From assembly GCF_902158555.1 (NCBI RefSeq), contig NZ_CABGGS010000047.1, forward strand, positions 186,001-250,000: 64,000 nt of DNA. The letters are read 5' to 3'. Position numbers and translations under genes: made by a program. Position 1 is the first letter of the stretch; each line of letters begins with the position of its first letter. This DNA is from Klebsiella spallanzanii. GTDB taxonomy: Bacteria > Pseudomonadota > Gammaproteobacteria > Enterobacterales > Enterobacteriaceae. Of the stretch, positions 18,116 to 30,483 are shown piece by piece. The notes beneath the pieces were generated by a model. It was not told where the DNA came from, ran no database searches, and saw only the letters and a list, made by a program, of their open reading frames with translations.

Positions 18116-19447
18116 ATGAGCGACTCTACAACGCCGATAGCAAAACAAAAAAGTCATACCCGATATATTATATTAATTATCGTTTTTTTAATTACGACCG
18201 TTAACTACGCGGACCGCGCAACATTATCTATTGCCGGGAGTTCCGTTGCCAGTGAGCTGGGTCTGGATCCCGGTGATATGGGACTCATTTTTTCCGCCTT
18301 CGGCTGGGCTTATCTTCTGATGCAGCTCCCCGGTGGCTGGCTACTGGATAAATACGGCTCGAAAAAGGTTTATACATGGAGCCTGTTTTTCTGGTCGCTG
18401 TTCACCTTTTTACAGGGCTTTGTTGAATTTGTACCTGCCGTTTCCATGGTCACGACGCTATTTCTGCTCCGGTTTATGCTTGGATTCTCTGAAGCACCCT
18501 CTTTTCCGGCCAATGCTCGCATCGTCGCCGCCTGGTTTCCGACACATGAGCGCGCCACCGCGTCAGCCTGTTTTAACGCCGGTCAATATTTCGCTCTCGC
18601 GTTATTCTCACCGCTATTAGGCTGGCTGACCTACGCATGGGGTTGGCAGCATGTTTTTACGGTAATGGGCGTGATTGGTTTTATCCTGACCATTATCTGG
18701 TCAAAATTTGTCTATAACCCGACAGAACATCCGTATATTTCCCAAAAGGAGCTGGATTATATCACCCAGGGTGGCGCAATTATCGATATGGATATGAAAA
18801 GCGCCCGTCCCAAAGTACCGCGTGCTGGCTGGAGGGCGATGAAACAAATGCTCTCCAGCCGCATGCTGATGGGGGTATTTTTTGGTCAGTACTTTATTAA
18901 TACTATTACGTGGTTCTTTCTGACCTGGTTTCCCGTTTATCTGGTACAAGAGCGAGGAATGTCTATTCTTAAAGTAGGCTTTATTGCCTCGATCCCTGCA
19001 ATTTGCGGCTTCATAGGCGGCATTTCCGGTGGCATTTGTTCCGACTGGCTATTAAAGAAAGGCCTCAGCCTGACCGCAGCGCGTAAAATTCCTATTGTTG
19101 CCGGGATGCTACTCGCAACTTCACTGATACTCTGTAACTACACGGATAACGAAATACTGGTCATCATCCTTATGGCGTTGGCCTTTTTCGGCAAAGGATT
19201 CGGCGCGCTGGGCTGGACGGTGATTTCCGATATGGCACCGAAAGAAGCCGCAGGGATGTGCGGAGGAATGTTTAACGCCTTCGGTAACGTCGCATCTATC
19301 GTCACGCCTTTGGTGATCGGCTATTTAGTTAAAGAATTGCACTCGTTCAATAGCGCATTGGTTTTTGTCAGCGCATCTGCGGTAGCAGCAATGCTCTGCT
19401 ATCTGCTGGTTGTCGGTAAAATTTCACGAGTGGAATTACGCTCCTGA
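18116..19447 (+). CDS. GudP/GarP-like MFS sugar-acid transporter
   Basis: A 443-aa major facilitator with 12 predicted membrane segments. Anion:cation symporter family signatures are visible: NYADRATLSIAGSSVASELG in helix 1, FGWAYLLMQLPGGWLLDKYGSKK (split over helix 2 and loop 2-3) and the helix 4 arginine region LLRFMLGFSEAPSFPANARI. This branch contains glucarate, galactarate and galactonate transporters (GudP, GarP, DgoT). GAGG precedes the ATG. It sits behind the dehydratase and probably imports its substrate by proton symport. Confidence 0.9.
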   Translation: MSDSTTPIAKQKSHTRYIILIIVFLITTVNYADRATLSIAGSSVASELGLDPGDMGLIFSAFGWAYLLMQLPGGWLLDKYGSKKVYTWSLFFWSLFTFLQGFVEFVPAVSMVTTLFLLRFMLGFSEAPSFPANARIVAAWFPTHERATASACFNAGQYFALALFSPLLGWLTYAWGWQHVFTVMGVIGFILTIIWSKFVYNPTEHPYISQKELDYITQGGAIIDMDMKSARPKVPRAGWRAMKQMLSSRMLMGVFFGQYFINTITWFFLTWFPVYLVQERGMSILKVGFIASIPAICGFIGGISGGICSDWLLKKGLSLTAARKIPIVAGMLLATSLILCNYTDNEILVIILMALAFFGKGFGALGWTVISDMAPKEAAGMCGGMFNAFGNVASIVTPLVIGYLVKELHSFNSALVFVSASAVAAMLCYLLVVGKISRVELRS

Positions 19448-19453
19448 CATCCT

Positions 19454-19491
19454 TTTTCTGCCCCGGCGATGCCAACCGCCGGGGCAGAAAA
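19454..19491. other. Perfect 15-bp hairpin between convergent transporter and topB genes
   Basis: TTTTCTGCCCCGGCG (19454-19468) and CGCCGGGGCAGAAAA (19477-19491) are perfect complements around an eight-base loop. The T-run precedes and the A-run follows the GC stem on each strand, so the U-tract becomes part of the stem rather than a free tail. It can still stop transcription or protect 3' ends, but it is not a textbook intrinsic terminator. Confidence 0.7.
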
Positions 19492-19492
19492 C

Positions 19493-21442
19493 TCATGCTG
19501 TCGCCTCTCCGCCCGCCTCATCCGCTGGCCGGGATTTCTTCGCCGTACGCTTGCGCGGCGCACTCTTTTTCTTGCCGTCGCCCGGCGCGACAATCCCGCG
19601 GAACCGACGTACCGGCGTGCTCCGGGCCTGGTCGATAAGCTGGAACAGCGTGCCTACCAGCGGCTGCATAAAGTCCTGATAGCGGCACTGTTTTTCGCTG
19701 ATTTGCGTAAGAATCGACTCCCAGTGGGCGGTCATATCCGGCCGGGTTGCCATTTCGGGCAGCGAATGGAAAAGCGCTTTCCCGGCGTCGGTGGAGTGGA
19801 TATAGCGCCCTTTCTTGGTCAAAAAACCGCGTTTAAACAATAGTTCGATAATCCCGGCGCGGGTCGCTTCGGTTCCGAGGCCATCCGTTGCGCGCAGGAT
19901 CTTCTTCAGGTCTTTATCCTGCACGAAGCGGGCAATACCGGTCATCGCCGACAGTAGCGTGGCGTCGGTAAAATGACGCGGCGGCTGAGTCTGGCGCTCC
20001 ACCACTTCGCCCTTTTCGCACAACAGCTCATCGTCTTTTGCCACTACCGGCAGAGGCATGCCGTCGTTCTCTTCATCACGCTCTTTATTGCCCAGCAGCG
20101 TTCGCCAGCCGGCCTCCGCCAGAAAACGCGCTTTCGCAACGAACTTACCGTTGGCAATATCGAGATCGATCTGACATTTGCGGAACACCGCATCCGGACA
20201 AAACTGCATCAGGTACTGACGGGCGATCAGGCCGTAAACCTTTTCTTCGTTGTCGCTGAGTTTCACCTGTGAGCTGCGGGCCGTCGGAATGATGGCGTGG
20301 TGAGCATCAACCTTTTTATCGTCCCAGCAGCGGTTACGAATCTCCGGATCCACTACCGGCTGCGGTAGCAAGTCTGCCGCGTGCACGCTGATGGCGTTAA
20401 GCACCGCATGACGTCCGGCAAAATGCTCCTCCGGCAGATAGCGACTATCCGAACGCGGGTAGGTAATCAACTTGTGGGATTCATACAGCTTCTGGCAGAT
20501 ATCCAGCACGTTCTGCGCACTAAAGCCAAAACGTTTCGCGGCTTCAATCTGTAGCGCCGAAAGCGAGAACGGCAGCGGCGCAGACTCGGAATCCCGCTTG
20601 TCGTTATAGGCGGTCACCGTCGCCGGCTGGCCCTCGATCCGCTTAACAACGTGCTCAGCGAGCGAGCGATGCAGCAAGCGCCCTTCTTCATCCTGGTAAG
20701 GTTCGCAGGCCTCGCTGGGCACCCATGTCGCCACAAAACGCTCATCCTTCGGCGTGACGATATGCGCCTTCACGTCGTAGAAATCTTTGGCGACAAAGTT
20801 CTCAATCTCTTCATCACGGCGCACGACCAGACCAAGCACCGGCGTCTGCACGCGACCGACCGATAACACCCCCTGATAGCCCGCATTACGACCGAGGATG
20901 GTGTAGGCGCGGGTCATATTGATCCCATATAGCCAGTCGGCGCGGGCGCGGGCCAGCGCCGACACGCACAGCGGGATAAACTCACTGTTCGCGCGCAGAC
21001 GATTTATCGCCCGCTCCACCGCCTGCGGGTTAAGGTCGTTAATCAGGCAGCGTTGCACCTGCTGGCGCTTTTCCGGCGCCAGCTGCAGATAATCCAGCAC
21101 CTCATCCACCAGCAGTTGACCTTCCCTGTCCGGGTCACCCGCGTGAATCACTTCCTGGGCGTCGCCGAGCAGGCGCTTAATCACATTAAGCTGTTTGGTC
21201 ACAGACGGTTTGGGTTGAAGCTGCCACTTCTCAGGCACGATGGGGAGATCGAGCAGGTTCCAGCGCGCATAGCGTCCGTCATAAACGTCAGGCTGGGCCT
21301 GCTCCAGCAGGTGGCCGATACACCAGGTGACCACCTGTCCATTACCGCACTCAATGTAGCCGTCGCCTTTGCGATGCGGCTTTGGCAGCACATCGGCAAT
21401 GGCGCGGCCGAGACTCGGTTTTTCTGCAATAAACAGCCGCAT
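19493..21442 (-). CDS. topB: DNA topoisomerase III
   Basis: A type IA topoisomerase of 649 aa (E. coli TopB 653 aa). It relaxes negative supercoils weakly and decatenates replication intermediates. The Toprim domain shows the catalytic glutamate in [14 protein letters not shown] at the N-terminus and the acidic motif in [13 protein letters not shown] near residue 105. The active-site tyrosine is in [12 protein letters not shown] near residue 330. The C-terminus is basic and low in complexity (Lys/Arg-rich), as usual for DNA binding. It starts four bases after the selD stop, so selD-topB form one transcription unit. Confidence 0.96.
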   Translation of the reverse strand: MRLFIAEKPSLGRAIADVLPKPHRKGDGYIECGNGQVVTWCIGHLLEQAQPDVYDGRYARWNLLDLPIVPEKWQLQPKPSVTKQLNVIKRLLGDAQEVIHAGDPDREGQLLVDEVLDYLQLAPEKRQQVQRCLINDLNPQAVERAINRLRANSEFIPLCVSALARARADWLYGINMTRAYTILGRNAGYQGVLSVGRVQTPVLGLVVRRDEEIENFVAKDFYDVKAHIVTPKDERFVATWVPSEACEPYQDEEGRLLHRSLAEHVVKRIEGQPATVTAYNDKRDSESAPLPFSLSALQIEAAKRFGFSAQNVLDICQKLYESHKLITYPRSDSRYLPEEHFAGRHAVLNAISVHAADLLPQPVVDPEIRNRCWDDKKVDAHHAIIPTARSSQVKLSDNEEKVYGLIARQYLMQFCPDAVFRKCQIDLDIANGKFVAKARFLAEAGWRTLLGNKERDEENDGMPLPVVAKDDELLCEKGEVVERQTQPPRHFTDATLLSAMTGIARFVQDKDLKKILRATDGLGTEATRAGIIELLFKRGFLTKKGRYIHSTDAGKALFHSLPEMATRPDMTAHWESILTQISEKQCRYQDFMQPLVGTLFQLIDQARSTPVRRFRGIVAPGDGKKKSAPRKRTAKKSRPADEAGGEATA

Positions 21443-21446
21443 GAAA

Positions 21447-22490
21447 TCAACGAATCTCGATCATTGGGCGTCCACCGCGGGCGGTGACGAGCTCGCCGAT
21501 CGCGGTAAGCGTGATACCAAACTCAGCGGCAGCCGCCTGCACTTCGGCCTCGGCTTCCGGCGTCACCGCCAGCAATAGACCGCCGGAGGTTTGCGGATCG
21601 CACAGCAGATCGCGCCACTCTGGCGGCATTTCGCCCATCAGATGGCCGTAGCTGGCAAAGTTACGCCCGGTACCGCCGGGCACCGCGCCCGCCGCAATAT
21701 ACGCTTCCACCCCAGGCAATTTCGGGATATCGGCGTAAGTTAGCTGCGCCTGCACGCCCGCGCCACGGCATACTTCGCTCAGGTGACCAAGCAGCCCAAA
21801 GCCGGTGACGTCGGTCATCGCTTTTACGCCTTCAATATTGGCAAACGCTGAACCAACGAGGTTCATCTGACACATGGTTTCCGTCGCCAGCCCCTGGTGC
21901 TCAGGCTTCAATAGCGATTTTTTCTCAGCGGTGGTCAGCACGCCAATACCCAGCGGTTTAGTGAGATACAGTTTGCAGCCAGCCTGAGCGGTGCTGTTTT
22001 TCTTCACCCTCTCGGTCGGTACCACGCCGGTCACCGCGAGGCCGAAGATAGGCTCCGGGGCGTCAATAGAGTGGCCGCCCGCAAGAGCAATGCCCGCCTG
22101 CTGGCAAGCAAAGCGCCCGCCATCGACGACCTGACGAGCGATCTCCGGCGCCAGCGTATTGATAGGCCAGCCGAGGATAGCGATCGCCATAATCGGTTTA
22201 CCGCCCATGGCAAAAATATCACTGATGGCGTTGGTGGCGGCGATGCGCCCGAAGTCGAACGGGCTATCGACGATCGGCATAAAAAAGTCGGTGGTGCTGA
22301 CAATCGACGTGCCGTTGCCGAGGTCATAAACGGCGGCATCGTCGCTGGTTTCATTGCCCACCAGCAGATTCGGGTCGATAAATTTGGCCTGGTCGCTTTG
22401 CAGGATAGTTTCCAGCACTTTAGGGGAAATTTTACACCCGCAACCGGCTCCGTGGCTGTATTGCGTTAAACGAATGGCTTGCTCGCTCAT
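21447..22490 (-). CDS. selD: Selenide, water dikinase (selenophosphate synthetase)
   Basis: Makes selenophosphate from selenide and ATP for selenocysteine and 2-selenouridine synthesis. The protein is 347 aa, as in E. coli. The catalytic Cys/Lys lie in [15 protein letters not shown] (Cys near 17, Lys near 20); the enzyme uses cysteine, so no UGA recoding is needed. Metal and ATP ligands appear in [12 protein letters not shown] and TTDFFMP. The start at 22490 is chosen over the in-frame ATG two codons upstream because AGGAG abuts that first ATG but has a normal six-base spacing to this one. Confidence 0.96.
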   Translation of the reverse strand: MSEQAIRLTQYSHGAGCGCKISPKVLETILQSDQAKFIDPNLLVGNETSDDAAVYDLGNGTSIVSTTDFFMPIVDSPFDFGRIAATNAISDIFAMGGKPIMAIAILGWPINTLAPEIARQVVDGGRFACQQAGIALAGGHSIDAPEPIFGLAVTGVVPTERVKKNSTAQAGCKLYLTKPLGIGVLTTAEKKSLLKPEHQGLATETMCQMNLVGSAFANIEGVKAMTDVTGFGLLGHLSEVCRGAGVQAQLTYADIPKLPGVEAYIAAGAVPGGTGRNFASYGHLMGEMPPEWRDLLCDPQTSGGLLLAVTPEAEAEVQAAAAEFGITLTAIGELVTARGGRPMIEIR

Positions 22491-22716
22491 GGACATCTCC
22501 TGTCATTGCAATCCCGCTATGGTAGCGCCCAAATGCCGGAGTGGTAAGTGTGACAGTCCGAAATCGCGTATGGTTGCTCATTAAGCAGACAAAAAGCCGA
22601 TTTTGCGATGTGGACCCAATTTTTCAACGGCTGTTTAATCTTTACTAAAAGATGACAAAAATGTGACAAAAATAATTCTGAGTTCTCTGGACATATAACA
22701 ACGTAAGGAAATTTAA

Positions 22717-23463
22717 ATGAAAAAGCGCGTTCTCGCCCTTTGCCTGGCCAGTTTCTTCTCTCTCAACGCCTTTGCCCTTGTTCCCACCGGTAACGACGTC
22801 ACCACGAAGCCCGATCTCTACTATCTGACTAACGCACAGGCCATCGACAGTCTGGCGTTACTTCCGCCGCCACCGGAAGTCGGCAGCATCGCGTTTTTAA
22901 ACGATCAGGCGATGTATGAGAAAGGACGTCTGCTGCGCGGCACCGAGCGCGGCAAGTTAGCTGTGGAAGACGCGAACCTGAGCGGCGGCGGCGTGGCCAA
23001 TGCCTTCTCTGGTGCCTTCGGTTCGCCCATCACGGCCAAAGACACGCCGGAGTTGCACAAGCTGCTCACGAATATGATTGAAGATGCCGGCGATCTGGCG
23101 ACGCGCGGGGCGAAAGAGAAGTATATGCGTATTCGCCCATTTGCGTTTTACGGCGTCGCCACCTGTAACACCACGGAACAGGATGCGCTGTCGAAAAACG
23201 GCTCCTATCCTTCCGGCCACACCTCTATCGGCTGGGCCACGGCGCTGGTGCTGGCTGAGATTAACCCCCAGCGGCAAAATGAGATCCTCAAGCGCGGATT
23301 TGAGCTTGGTGAAAGTCGGGTTATCTGCGGCTATCACTGGCAGAGCGACGTAGACGCGGCGCGGATCGTCGGATCAGCCGTTGTCGCCACATTGCATACC
23401 AATCCGGCATTCCAGCAGCAGCTACAGAAAGCAAAAGACGAATTCGCTAAACAACAGAAGTAA
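22717..23463 (+). CDS. phoC: Class A non-specific acid phosphatase (PhoC type)
   Basis: A secreted phosphatase of 248 aa. The signal peptide is [20 protein letters not shown]. The class A signature K-x6-RP...PSGH...SR-x5-H-x3-D is complete: [22 protein letters not shown] and [18 protein letters not shown]. It hydrolyses many organic phosphomonoesters in the periplasm. The sequence resembles PhoC of Klebsiella/Raoultella and Morganella; this is one of the stronger hints to the host genus. It is a single-gene unit between selD and ydjA, a place where E. coli has no gene. GTAAGGAAA precedes the ATG. Confidence 0.93.
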   Translation: MKKRVLALCLASFFSLNAFALVPTGNDVTTKPDLYYLTNAQAIDSLALLPPPPEVGSIAFLNDQAMYEKGRLLRGTERGKLAVEDANLSGGGVANAFSGAFGSPITAKDTPELHKLLTNMIEDAGDLATRGAKEKYMRIRPFAFYGVATCNTTEQDALSKNGSYPSGHTSIGWATALVLAEINPQRQNEILKRGFELGESRVICGYHWQSDVDAARIVGSAVVATLHTNPAFQQQLQKAKDEFAKQQK

Positions 23464-23479
23464 CTTCGTCGCCGTTGGA

Positions 23480-23564
23480 TCCCCGGAGGCGGCGCTTAAC
23501 GCGCCTTTTCCGGGCTACGTATTCGAAGCACAGGCCGGGTCAGGCGCTAGCCGCCACCCGGCAT
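23480..23564. repeat. REP-type palindromic repeats after phoC
   Basis: Two imperfect palindromic units: CCCGGAGGCGGCGCTTAACG with its return arm CGCCTTTTCCGGGCTAC, and GCCGGGTCAGGCGCTAGC with CGCCACCCGGC. They separate the convergent phoC and ydjA genes. Confidence 0.75.
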
Positions 23565-23577
23565 AACAAGCGCTGAC

Positions 23578-26150
<2,573 letters not shown>

Positions 26151-26156
26151 TCCTCT

Positions 26157-26186
26157 GCCGCCCCAGTCACGGGGCGGCATTTTTAC
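26157..26186 (+). terminator. sppA rho-independent terminator
   Basis: GCCGCCCC (26157-26164), six-base loop, GGGGCGGC (26171-26178), then ATTTTTAC. It lies six bases after the sppA stop. Confidence 0.9.
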
Positions 26187-26208
26187 ACTTCATTCATTAC
26201 ACACGAAA

Positions 26209-26231
26209 GCAGCCAACGCACATGCAACTTG
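26209..26231. repeat. ERIC element remnant upstream of ansA
   Basis: GCAGCCAACGCACATGCAAC followed by TTG is identical to the inner right part of the complete ERIC element at 46174-46300, including the CAACGCACATGCAACTTG stretch. The rest of the element is missing here, so this is a decayed or partial copy. Confidence 0.7.
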
Positions 26232-26282
26232 CAGCATGTCAGGTATATACTTCGCCGGTCCATGTATAACCTAAGCGATGCT

Positions 26283-27299
26283 ATGCAGAAGAAATCTATT
26301 TACGTTGCCTATACCGGCGGCACCATTGGTATGCAGCGTTCTGAACACGGCTACATTCCCGTTTCCGGTCATTTACAGCGCCAGCTGGCGTTAATGCCCG
26401 AGTTCCACCGCCCGGAGATGCCGGACTTTACCATCCATGAATACGCCCCGCTGATGGACTCTTCCGATATGACGCCGCAAGACTGGCAGCATATCGCCGA
26501 CGATATTCGCGACAATTATGACCAGTACGATGGTTTCGTGATCCTTCACGGCACGGATACTATGGCGTTCACCGCCTCGGCGCTCTCCTTCATGCTGGAG
26601 AATCTCGGGAAACCGGTTATAGTGACAGGGTCACAAATTCCTCTCGCCGAGCTGCGCTCTGACGGACAGATTAATCTGCTCAACGCCCTGTATGTCGCCG
26701 CTAACTATCCAATTAACGAAGTGTCGTTGTTCTTCAACAATCGCCTCTATCGCGGTAACCGTACAACCAAAGCCCATGCTGATGGCTTTAACGCTTTTGC
26801 CTCCCCGAACCTGGCGCCGCTGCTGGAAGCGGGTATTCATATTCGCCGCCTCGGCACGCCTCCCGCGCCGCAGGGCAGCGGCGAACTGGTGGTGCACCCC
26901 ATCACACCGCAGCCGATTGGCGTGGTGACGATTTATCCAGGAATTTCCGCCGACGTGGTGCGCAACTTCCTGCGCCAGCCGGTCAAAGCGCTGATTCTGC
27001 GCTCTTATGGCGTCGGTAATGCACCGCAGAACGGCGAGTTTATTCAGGTACTGACCGAAGCCAGCCAGCGTGGAATTGTGGTCATTAATTTGACCCAGTG
27101 TATGTCCGGCAAGGTCAATATGGGCGGTTACGCCACCGGAAACGCCCTTGCGCAGGCAGGCGTAATTAGTGGTTTTGATATGACCGTTGAAGCCACGCTG
27201 ACCAAGCTACACTATTTGCTGAGCCAGAATCTTGACGTTGCGGCTATCCGTAGCGCAATGCAGGAAAATCTGCGCGGCGAACTGACACCCGATGAGTAA
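26283..27299 (+). CDS. ansA: L-asparaginase I (cytoplasmic)
   Basis: Hydrolyses asparagine to aspartate and ammonia in the cytosol (low-affinity type I enzyme). The protein is 338 aa, as in E. coli. The two catalytic threonine loops are VAYTGGTIGMQRS near residue 12 and ILHGTDTMAFTASAL near residue 90; the third conserved stretch is VTGSQIPLAELRSDG. The start at 26283 (MQKKSIYVAYTGG) is the E. coli start; 18 upstream codons are open but show no similarity. It is followed by pncA after ten bases, and the pncA ribosome binding site overlaps the ansA stop. Confidence 0.95.
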   Translation: MQKKSIYVAYTGGTIGMQRSEHGYIPVSGHLQRQLALMPEFHRPEMPDFTIHEYAPLMDSSDMTPQDWQHIADDIRDNYDQYDGFVILHGTDTMAFTASALSFMLENLGKPVIVTGSQIPLAELRSDGQINLLNALYVAANYPINEVSLFFNNRLYRGNRTTKAHADGFNAFASPNLAPLLEAGIHIRRLGTPPAPQGSGELVVHPITPQPIGVVTIYPGISADVVRNFLRQPVKALILRSYGVGNAPQNGEFIQVLTEASQRGIVVINLTQCMSGKVNMGGYATGNALAQAGVISGFDMTVEATLTKLHYLLSQNLDVAAIRSAMQENLRGELTPDE

Positions 27300-27309
27300 G
27301 GAGAAGCAC

Positions 27310-27951
27310 ATGACCCAGCGCGCGCTGCTACTGGTCGATTTACAAAATGATTTTTGCGCCGGTGGCGCACTTGCCGTCCCGCAGGGCGATAGCACGGTGG
27401 ACGTCGCCAACCAGCTTATCAACTGGAGCCTGGCACGGGGCGAAACGGTAGTTGCCAGCCAGGACTGGCACCCGGCGAATCACGGCAGCTTTGCCAGCCA
27501 GCATCAGGTTGAACCCTATACTCAGGGTGAACTTGACGGCCTCGCGCAAACCTTCTGGCCAGATCATTGCGTGCAAAATAGCGAAGGTGCTGCGCTGCAT
27601 CCGCTGCTCAAACAGCAGGATATTGCTGCCGTGTTCTATAAGGGCGAAAACCCTGGCATTGATAGCTATAGCGCCTTTTTCGACAACGGTCATCGACAGA
27701 AAACACAGCTTGACGCATGGTTGCGCGAGCGTGGGATTGACGAGCTAACCGTACTTGGCCTGGCAACCGACTACTGCGTGAAGTTTACCGTGCTTGATGC
27801 GCTGAACCTGGGCTATTCCGTCAACGTGATTACCGACGGCTGTCGCGGGGTAAATATTCAGCCGCAGGACAGCAATCTGGCGTTTATGGAGATGGCAGCC
27901 GCAGGGGCAACGCTGTATACGCTGGCAGACTGGGAAGAAACTCAGGCGTAA
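27310..27951 (+). CDS. pncA: Nicotinamidase/pyrazinamidase
   Basis: Deamidates nicotinamide to nicotinate for NAD salvage (Preiss-Handler route). The protein is 213 aa, as in E. coli. The catalytic aspartate is in LLLVDLQNDFCAGG, the metal-binding Asp/His in ASQDWHPANHGSF, and the nucleophilic cysteine in LATDYCVKFTVLDA. AAGGAG (27298-27303) gives a six-base spacing to the ATG at 27310, so the upstream in-frame ATG at 27292, inside ansA, is not used. Co-transcription with ansA is likely. Confidence 0.95.
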   Translation: MTQRALLLVDLQNDFCAGGALAVPQGDSTVDVANQLINWSLARGETVVASQDWHPANHGSFASQHQVEPYTQGELDGLAQTFWPDHCVQNSEGAALHPLLKQQDIAAVFYKGENPGIDSYSAFFDNGHRQKTQLDAWLRERGIDELTVLGLATDYCVKFTVLDALNLGYSVNVITDGCRGVNIQPQDSNLAFMEMAAAGATLYTLADWEETQA

Positions 27952-27999
27952 GTAACTCTGTCGGCGTCAGACCTCAATATTAACACCGTGCGATCTTCC

Positions 28000-28078
28000 T
28001 CCCGGGGGCGGCGCAAAGCGCCTTGCCCGGGCTACCGGTCCGCATGGTTTGGTCGCCCGGACAGATGCCTCCGGGACA
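28000..28078. repeat. REP-type palindromic repeats between pncA and ydjE
   Basis: Units CCCGGGGGCGGCGCAAAGCG with CGCCTTGCCCGGGCTACCGG, and GTCGCCCGGACAGATGCC with CTCCGGGAC, fill the gap between two convergent genes, in the usual REP position. Confidence 0.75.
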
Positions 28079-28089
28079 CCAGCAAAGCA

Positions 28090-29448
28090 TCACCCGAGGC
28101 TCGAAATCTCCTCCAGCGACACTTTGCGCGTTTCGATGCCAAAGCAAAACAGAATCAGCGCGCAGAGCACCAGCATCACGCCGAGAACGATAAAGACCGT
28201 AATCGAACCATAGCGGGTCAGCAATACGGCCACACCATAGGGAGTAAATACCGCGACGATCCTCCCCACCGCGTTAACAAAGCCCGAACCACGTAATCTG
28301 AGATGCGTAGGCCACAGCTCCGGCACATACACCGCAGAGGCAAAACAGACGTACATATACAGGAAAAAGATCATCACCAGGCCATAGCTTAAAATGGCCC
28401 ACTCTTCGGTTTGAATCGAATAGAAATAACCGAGCAGCGCAATAATAATCAGCAGCGATGAGCCAAACAATCGTCGTGGAAAACGGTCAATAATCAGCGC
28501 GGCGATAAATATTCCTACCGGTGCGCCAATCATAATAATCGCGGTCATAAAAATAGATTTCGTCACATCGATCCCCGAGTTAACAAAAATCGTCGGGATC
28601 CACACCGTAATGGTATAGAGCGAAATGTTCATCGCGATAAGCACCGTGATTGCCACCAGGGTACGCCGCAGCATTTGACCTTTAAACAAGAGCCAGAATG
28701 AACCGCTTTCCGCGCACAGGTCAGCCGTCAGACCGGCGCTCTGGCAAGGAGGCAAGGTGATATTTTTCTCTTTCTCAATTTGCGATTCCACCTGCAAAAG
28801 ATGCTTTTCAGCCGCATTTCGCTGCCCCTTACCCGCCAGCCAACGGGGCGATTCAATGAAATATTTCCCCGACAGATACCAGGCCAGCAGCATTGCCGCG
28901 CCGCCGAGCAGAAACATCATCCGCCAGCTTAAAAAAGCAATGACTACAACGCCAATGGCCGCCGACAGCATGGGCGACCAGTTGCCGACAAACGACAGAC
29001 GAGCTGACCATTTCCCGCGCACCGCGGGCGGGATAAATTCGGTAAATGAAGCATAGCCCACCATAATCAACGCGCCCATTCCCGTGCCCATCAGACAGCG
29101 GAAGAAGATAAGCCAGTACATGTTGGGCACAAACGTTGCCGCACAGGCGGAAATCCCGACAATCAGTAAATTCATGCGAAACGCTTTGCGTCGGCCGAGA
29201 TAATCGCCAATAAAACCGCCGGTCAGCGAGCCAATAAAATAGCCAAACATCAGCGCTGAGGTAAATGCCGCATTGAGATAATTATTTGACCAACCGTTGC
29301 TGACTAATTTTGCCAGCACCACATTCCCGGAATAGCTGAGGAAACCGGTGACTAATAAGCTAAAACTGATAATACCGAAAATACGAAAATGAAATCGAGA
29401 TAAGGGTAAGCGGTCTAATCTTGCGCCGATAGGGTCACATTGTTCCAT
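28090..29448 (-). CDS. ydjE: YdjE, MFS sugar-porter-like transporter
   Basis: A 12-helix major facilitator of 452 aa, the same length as E. coli YdjE and very similar throughout. Family motifs are GYFIGSLTGGFIGDYLGRRK in helix 2/loop 2-3 and IESPRWLAGKGQ after helix 6; the second-half motif is IIDRFPRRLFGSS. It is the last gene of the ydj cluster, downstream of the regulator gene ydjF by 140 bases. The cargo is unknown; the cluster suggests a sugar or sugar-acid derivative. It is paralogous to YdjK in the same cluster, so the two may take up different substrates of one pathway. Confidence 0.93.
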   Translation of the reverse strand: MEQCDPIGARLDRLPLSRFHFRIFGIISFSLLVTGFLSYSGNVVLAKLVSNGWSNNYLNAAFTSALMFGYFIGSLTGGFIGDYLGRRKAFRMNLLIVGISACAATFVPNMYWLIFFRCLMGTGMGALIMVGYASFTEFIPPAVRGKWSARLSFVGNWSPMLSAAIGVVVIAFLSWRMMFLLGGAAMLLAWYLSGKYFIESPRWLAGKGQRNAAEKHLLQVESQIEKEKNITLPPCQSAGLTADLCAESGSFWLLFKGQMLRRTLVAITVLIAMNISLYTITVWIPTIFVNSGIDVTKSIFMTAIIMIGAPVGIFIAALIIDRFPRRLFGSSLLIIIALLGYFYSIQTEEWAILSYGLVMIFFLYMYVCFASAVYVPELWPTHLRLRGSGFVNAVGRIVAVFTPYGVAVLLTRYGSITVFIVLGVMLVLCALILFCFGIETRKVSLEEISSLG

Positions 29449-29588
29449 CTGGATGCCTCAAATTCAGCTAAAATATAAAGTATGGCGACCGCGGCAGAGT
29501 CATTTTTGCCGCGCCATCCATCATCATTAAATTTTTATGGCATTGCCCAGGTGCAAACTAAATAATATTGATACGAACAGCATTAAAG

Positions 29589-30347
29589 TTAATAAACAAG
29601 TTGAATATTATTTTCTTTACAAAATGCTATCCATTCCGCACCTGGCGCCTTATTGGTTATAAGGTAATTAATATGGCTAAAATCCACCAACTGGACAAAA
29701 GCTTTACGATCGAACTTGGAGTGATCGACCAGCAGCGCCACTTCCGTCGCCTGGCGGATCATGGTTTTCTTGATTTCCGCTTCGGCTTCGTTAGAGTCAA
29801 GCGCCCCGCTCTGCATATCCAGCCCTTTACAGCTCATCACCATAATATCTACGTGATAACGGCTGATAATTTCCTTAGTGATCCTTCCCTGCAGCGACAG
29901 CGTATTCTTATTCAGCTCGCCGCCGGTAGAAACAACGTTAATTTCCGACTGCGCCAGCTCATGAAAAGCTTCCGCCGAGTTGGTTAACAGCGTGAGGTCG
30001 TTTCTTTCCTTCAGCAGTTTTAATAATTCCATCGCCGTACTGCTGGAATCAGCAGCCATGGTGGTTTTATTCTTAATAAATGGTAATGCGTTACGGGCAA
30101 TGGTCTGCTTCTCTTCAAAGAAAGACTTTGCGCGTTTATAAAAATGAATGTTATCGGACAATGCGGTGGTATTTAATACCGCGCCGCCATACGTACGGGT
30201 CAAAAAACCTTCATCTTCGAGCTTTTCCAGATCGCGGCGAATAGTTTCCTCCGTGACCTGAAAAATTGAGCTTAAATGAGAAACCGCCACTTTCTTATCA
30301 TTAGCCACCATTTGCTTGATAGCCTGAATCCTGTCTTTTGCCGCCAC
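29589..30347 (-). CDS. ydjF: YdjF, DeoR-family transcriptional regulator
   Basis: A 252-aa repressor-type protein. The N-terminal DeoR helix-turn-helix is visible (VAVSHLSSIFQVTEETIRRD, then LEKLEDEGFLTRTYGGAV, residues 20-57), followed by the sugar-phosphate-sensing domain (MAADSSSTAMELLKLL; LTNSAEAFHELA; VVSTGGELNKNTLSLQG). The start is GTG at 30347 with AGAGGTG upstream, reproducing the E. coli length exactly. It is expected to control the ydj cluster in response to a phosphorylated sugar; candidate target repeats lie upstream of ydjL. Confidence 0.93.
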   Translation of the reverse strand: MAAKDRIQAIKQMVANDKKVAVSHLSSIFQVTEETIRRDLEKLEDEGFLTRTYGGAVLNTTALSDNIHFYKRAKSFFEEKQTIARNALPFIKNKTTMAADSSSTAMELLKLLKERNDLTLLTNSAEAFHELAQSEINVVSTGGELNKNTLSLQGRITKEIISRYHVDIMVMSCKGLDMQSGALDSNEAEAEIKKTMIRQATEVALLVDHSKFDRKAFVQLVDFSHINYLITNKAPGAEWIAFCKENNIQLVY

Positions 30348-30483
30348 AATAACACCTCTGTTTCCTGCAAAGTAATAATAAGACCGTAGTATCTCACAGG
30401 CTATGTTTATTTTCAAAAGAACATGTCTGAATCACAGATTTTAATACTCTTTTACACAGAAACAGAGGTTGATAGCTTCTCTC

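Noticed and set aside
21447-22490. Selenocysteine at the active site of SelD
   Set aside because: The conserved position is encoded as Cys in GAGCGCK and no in-frame UGA occurs.
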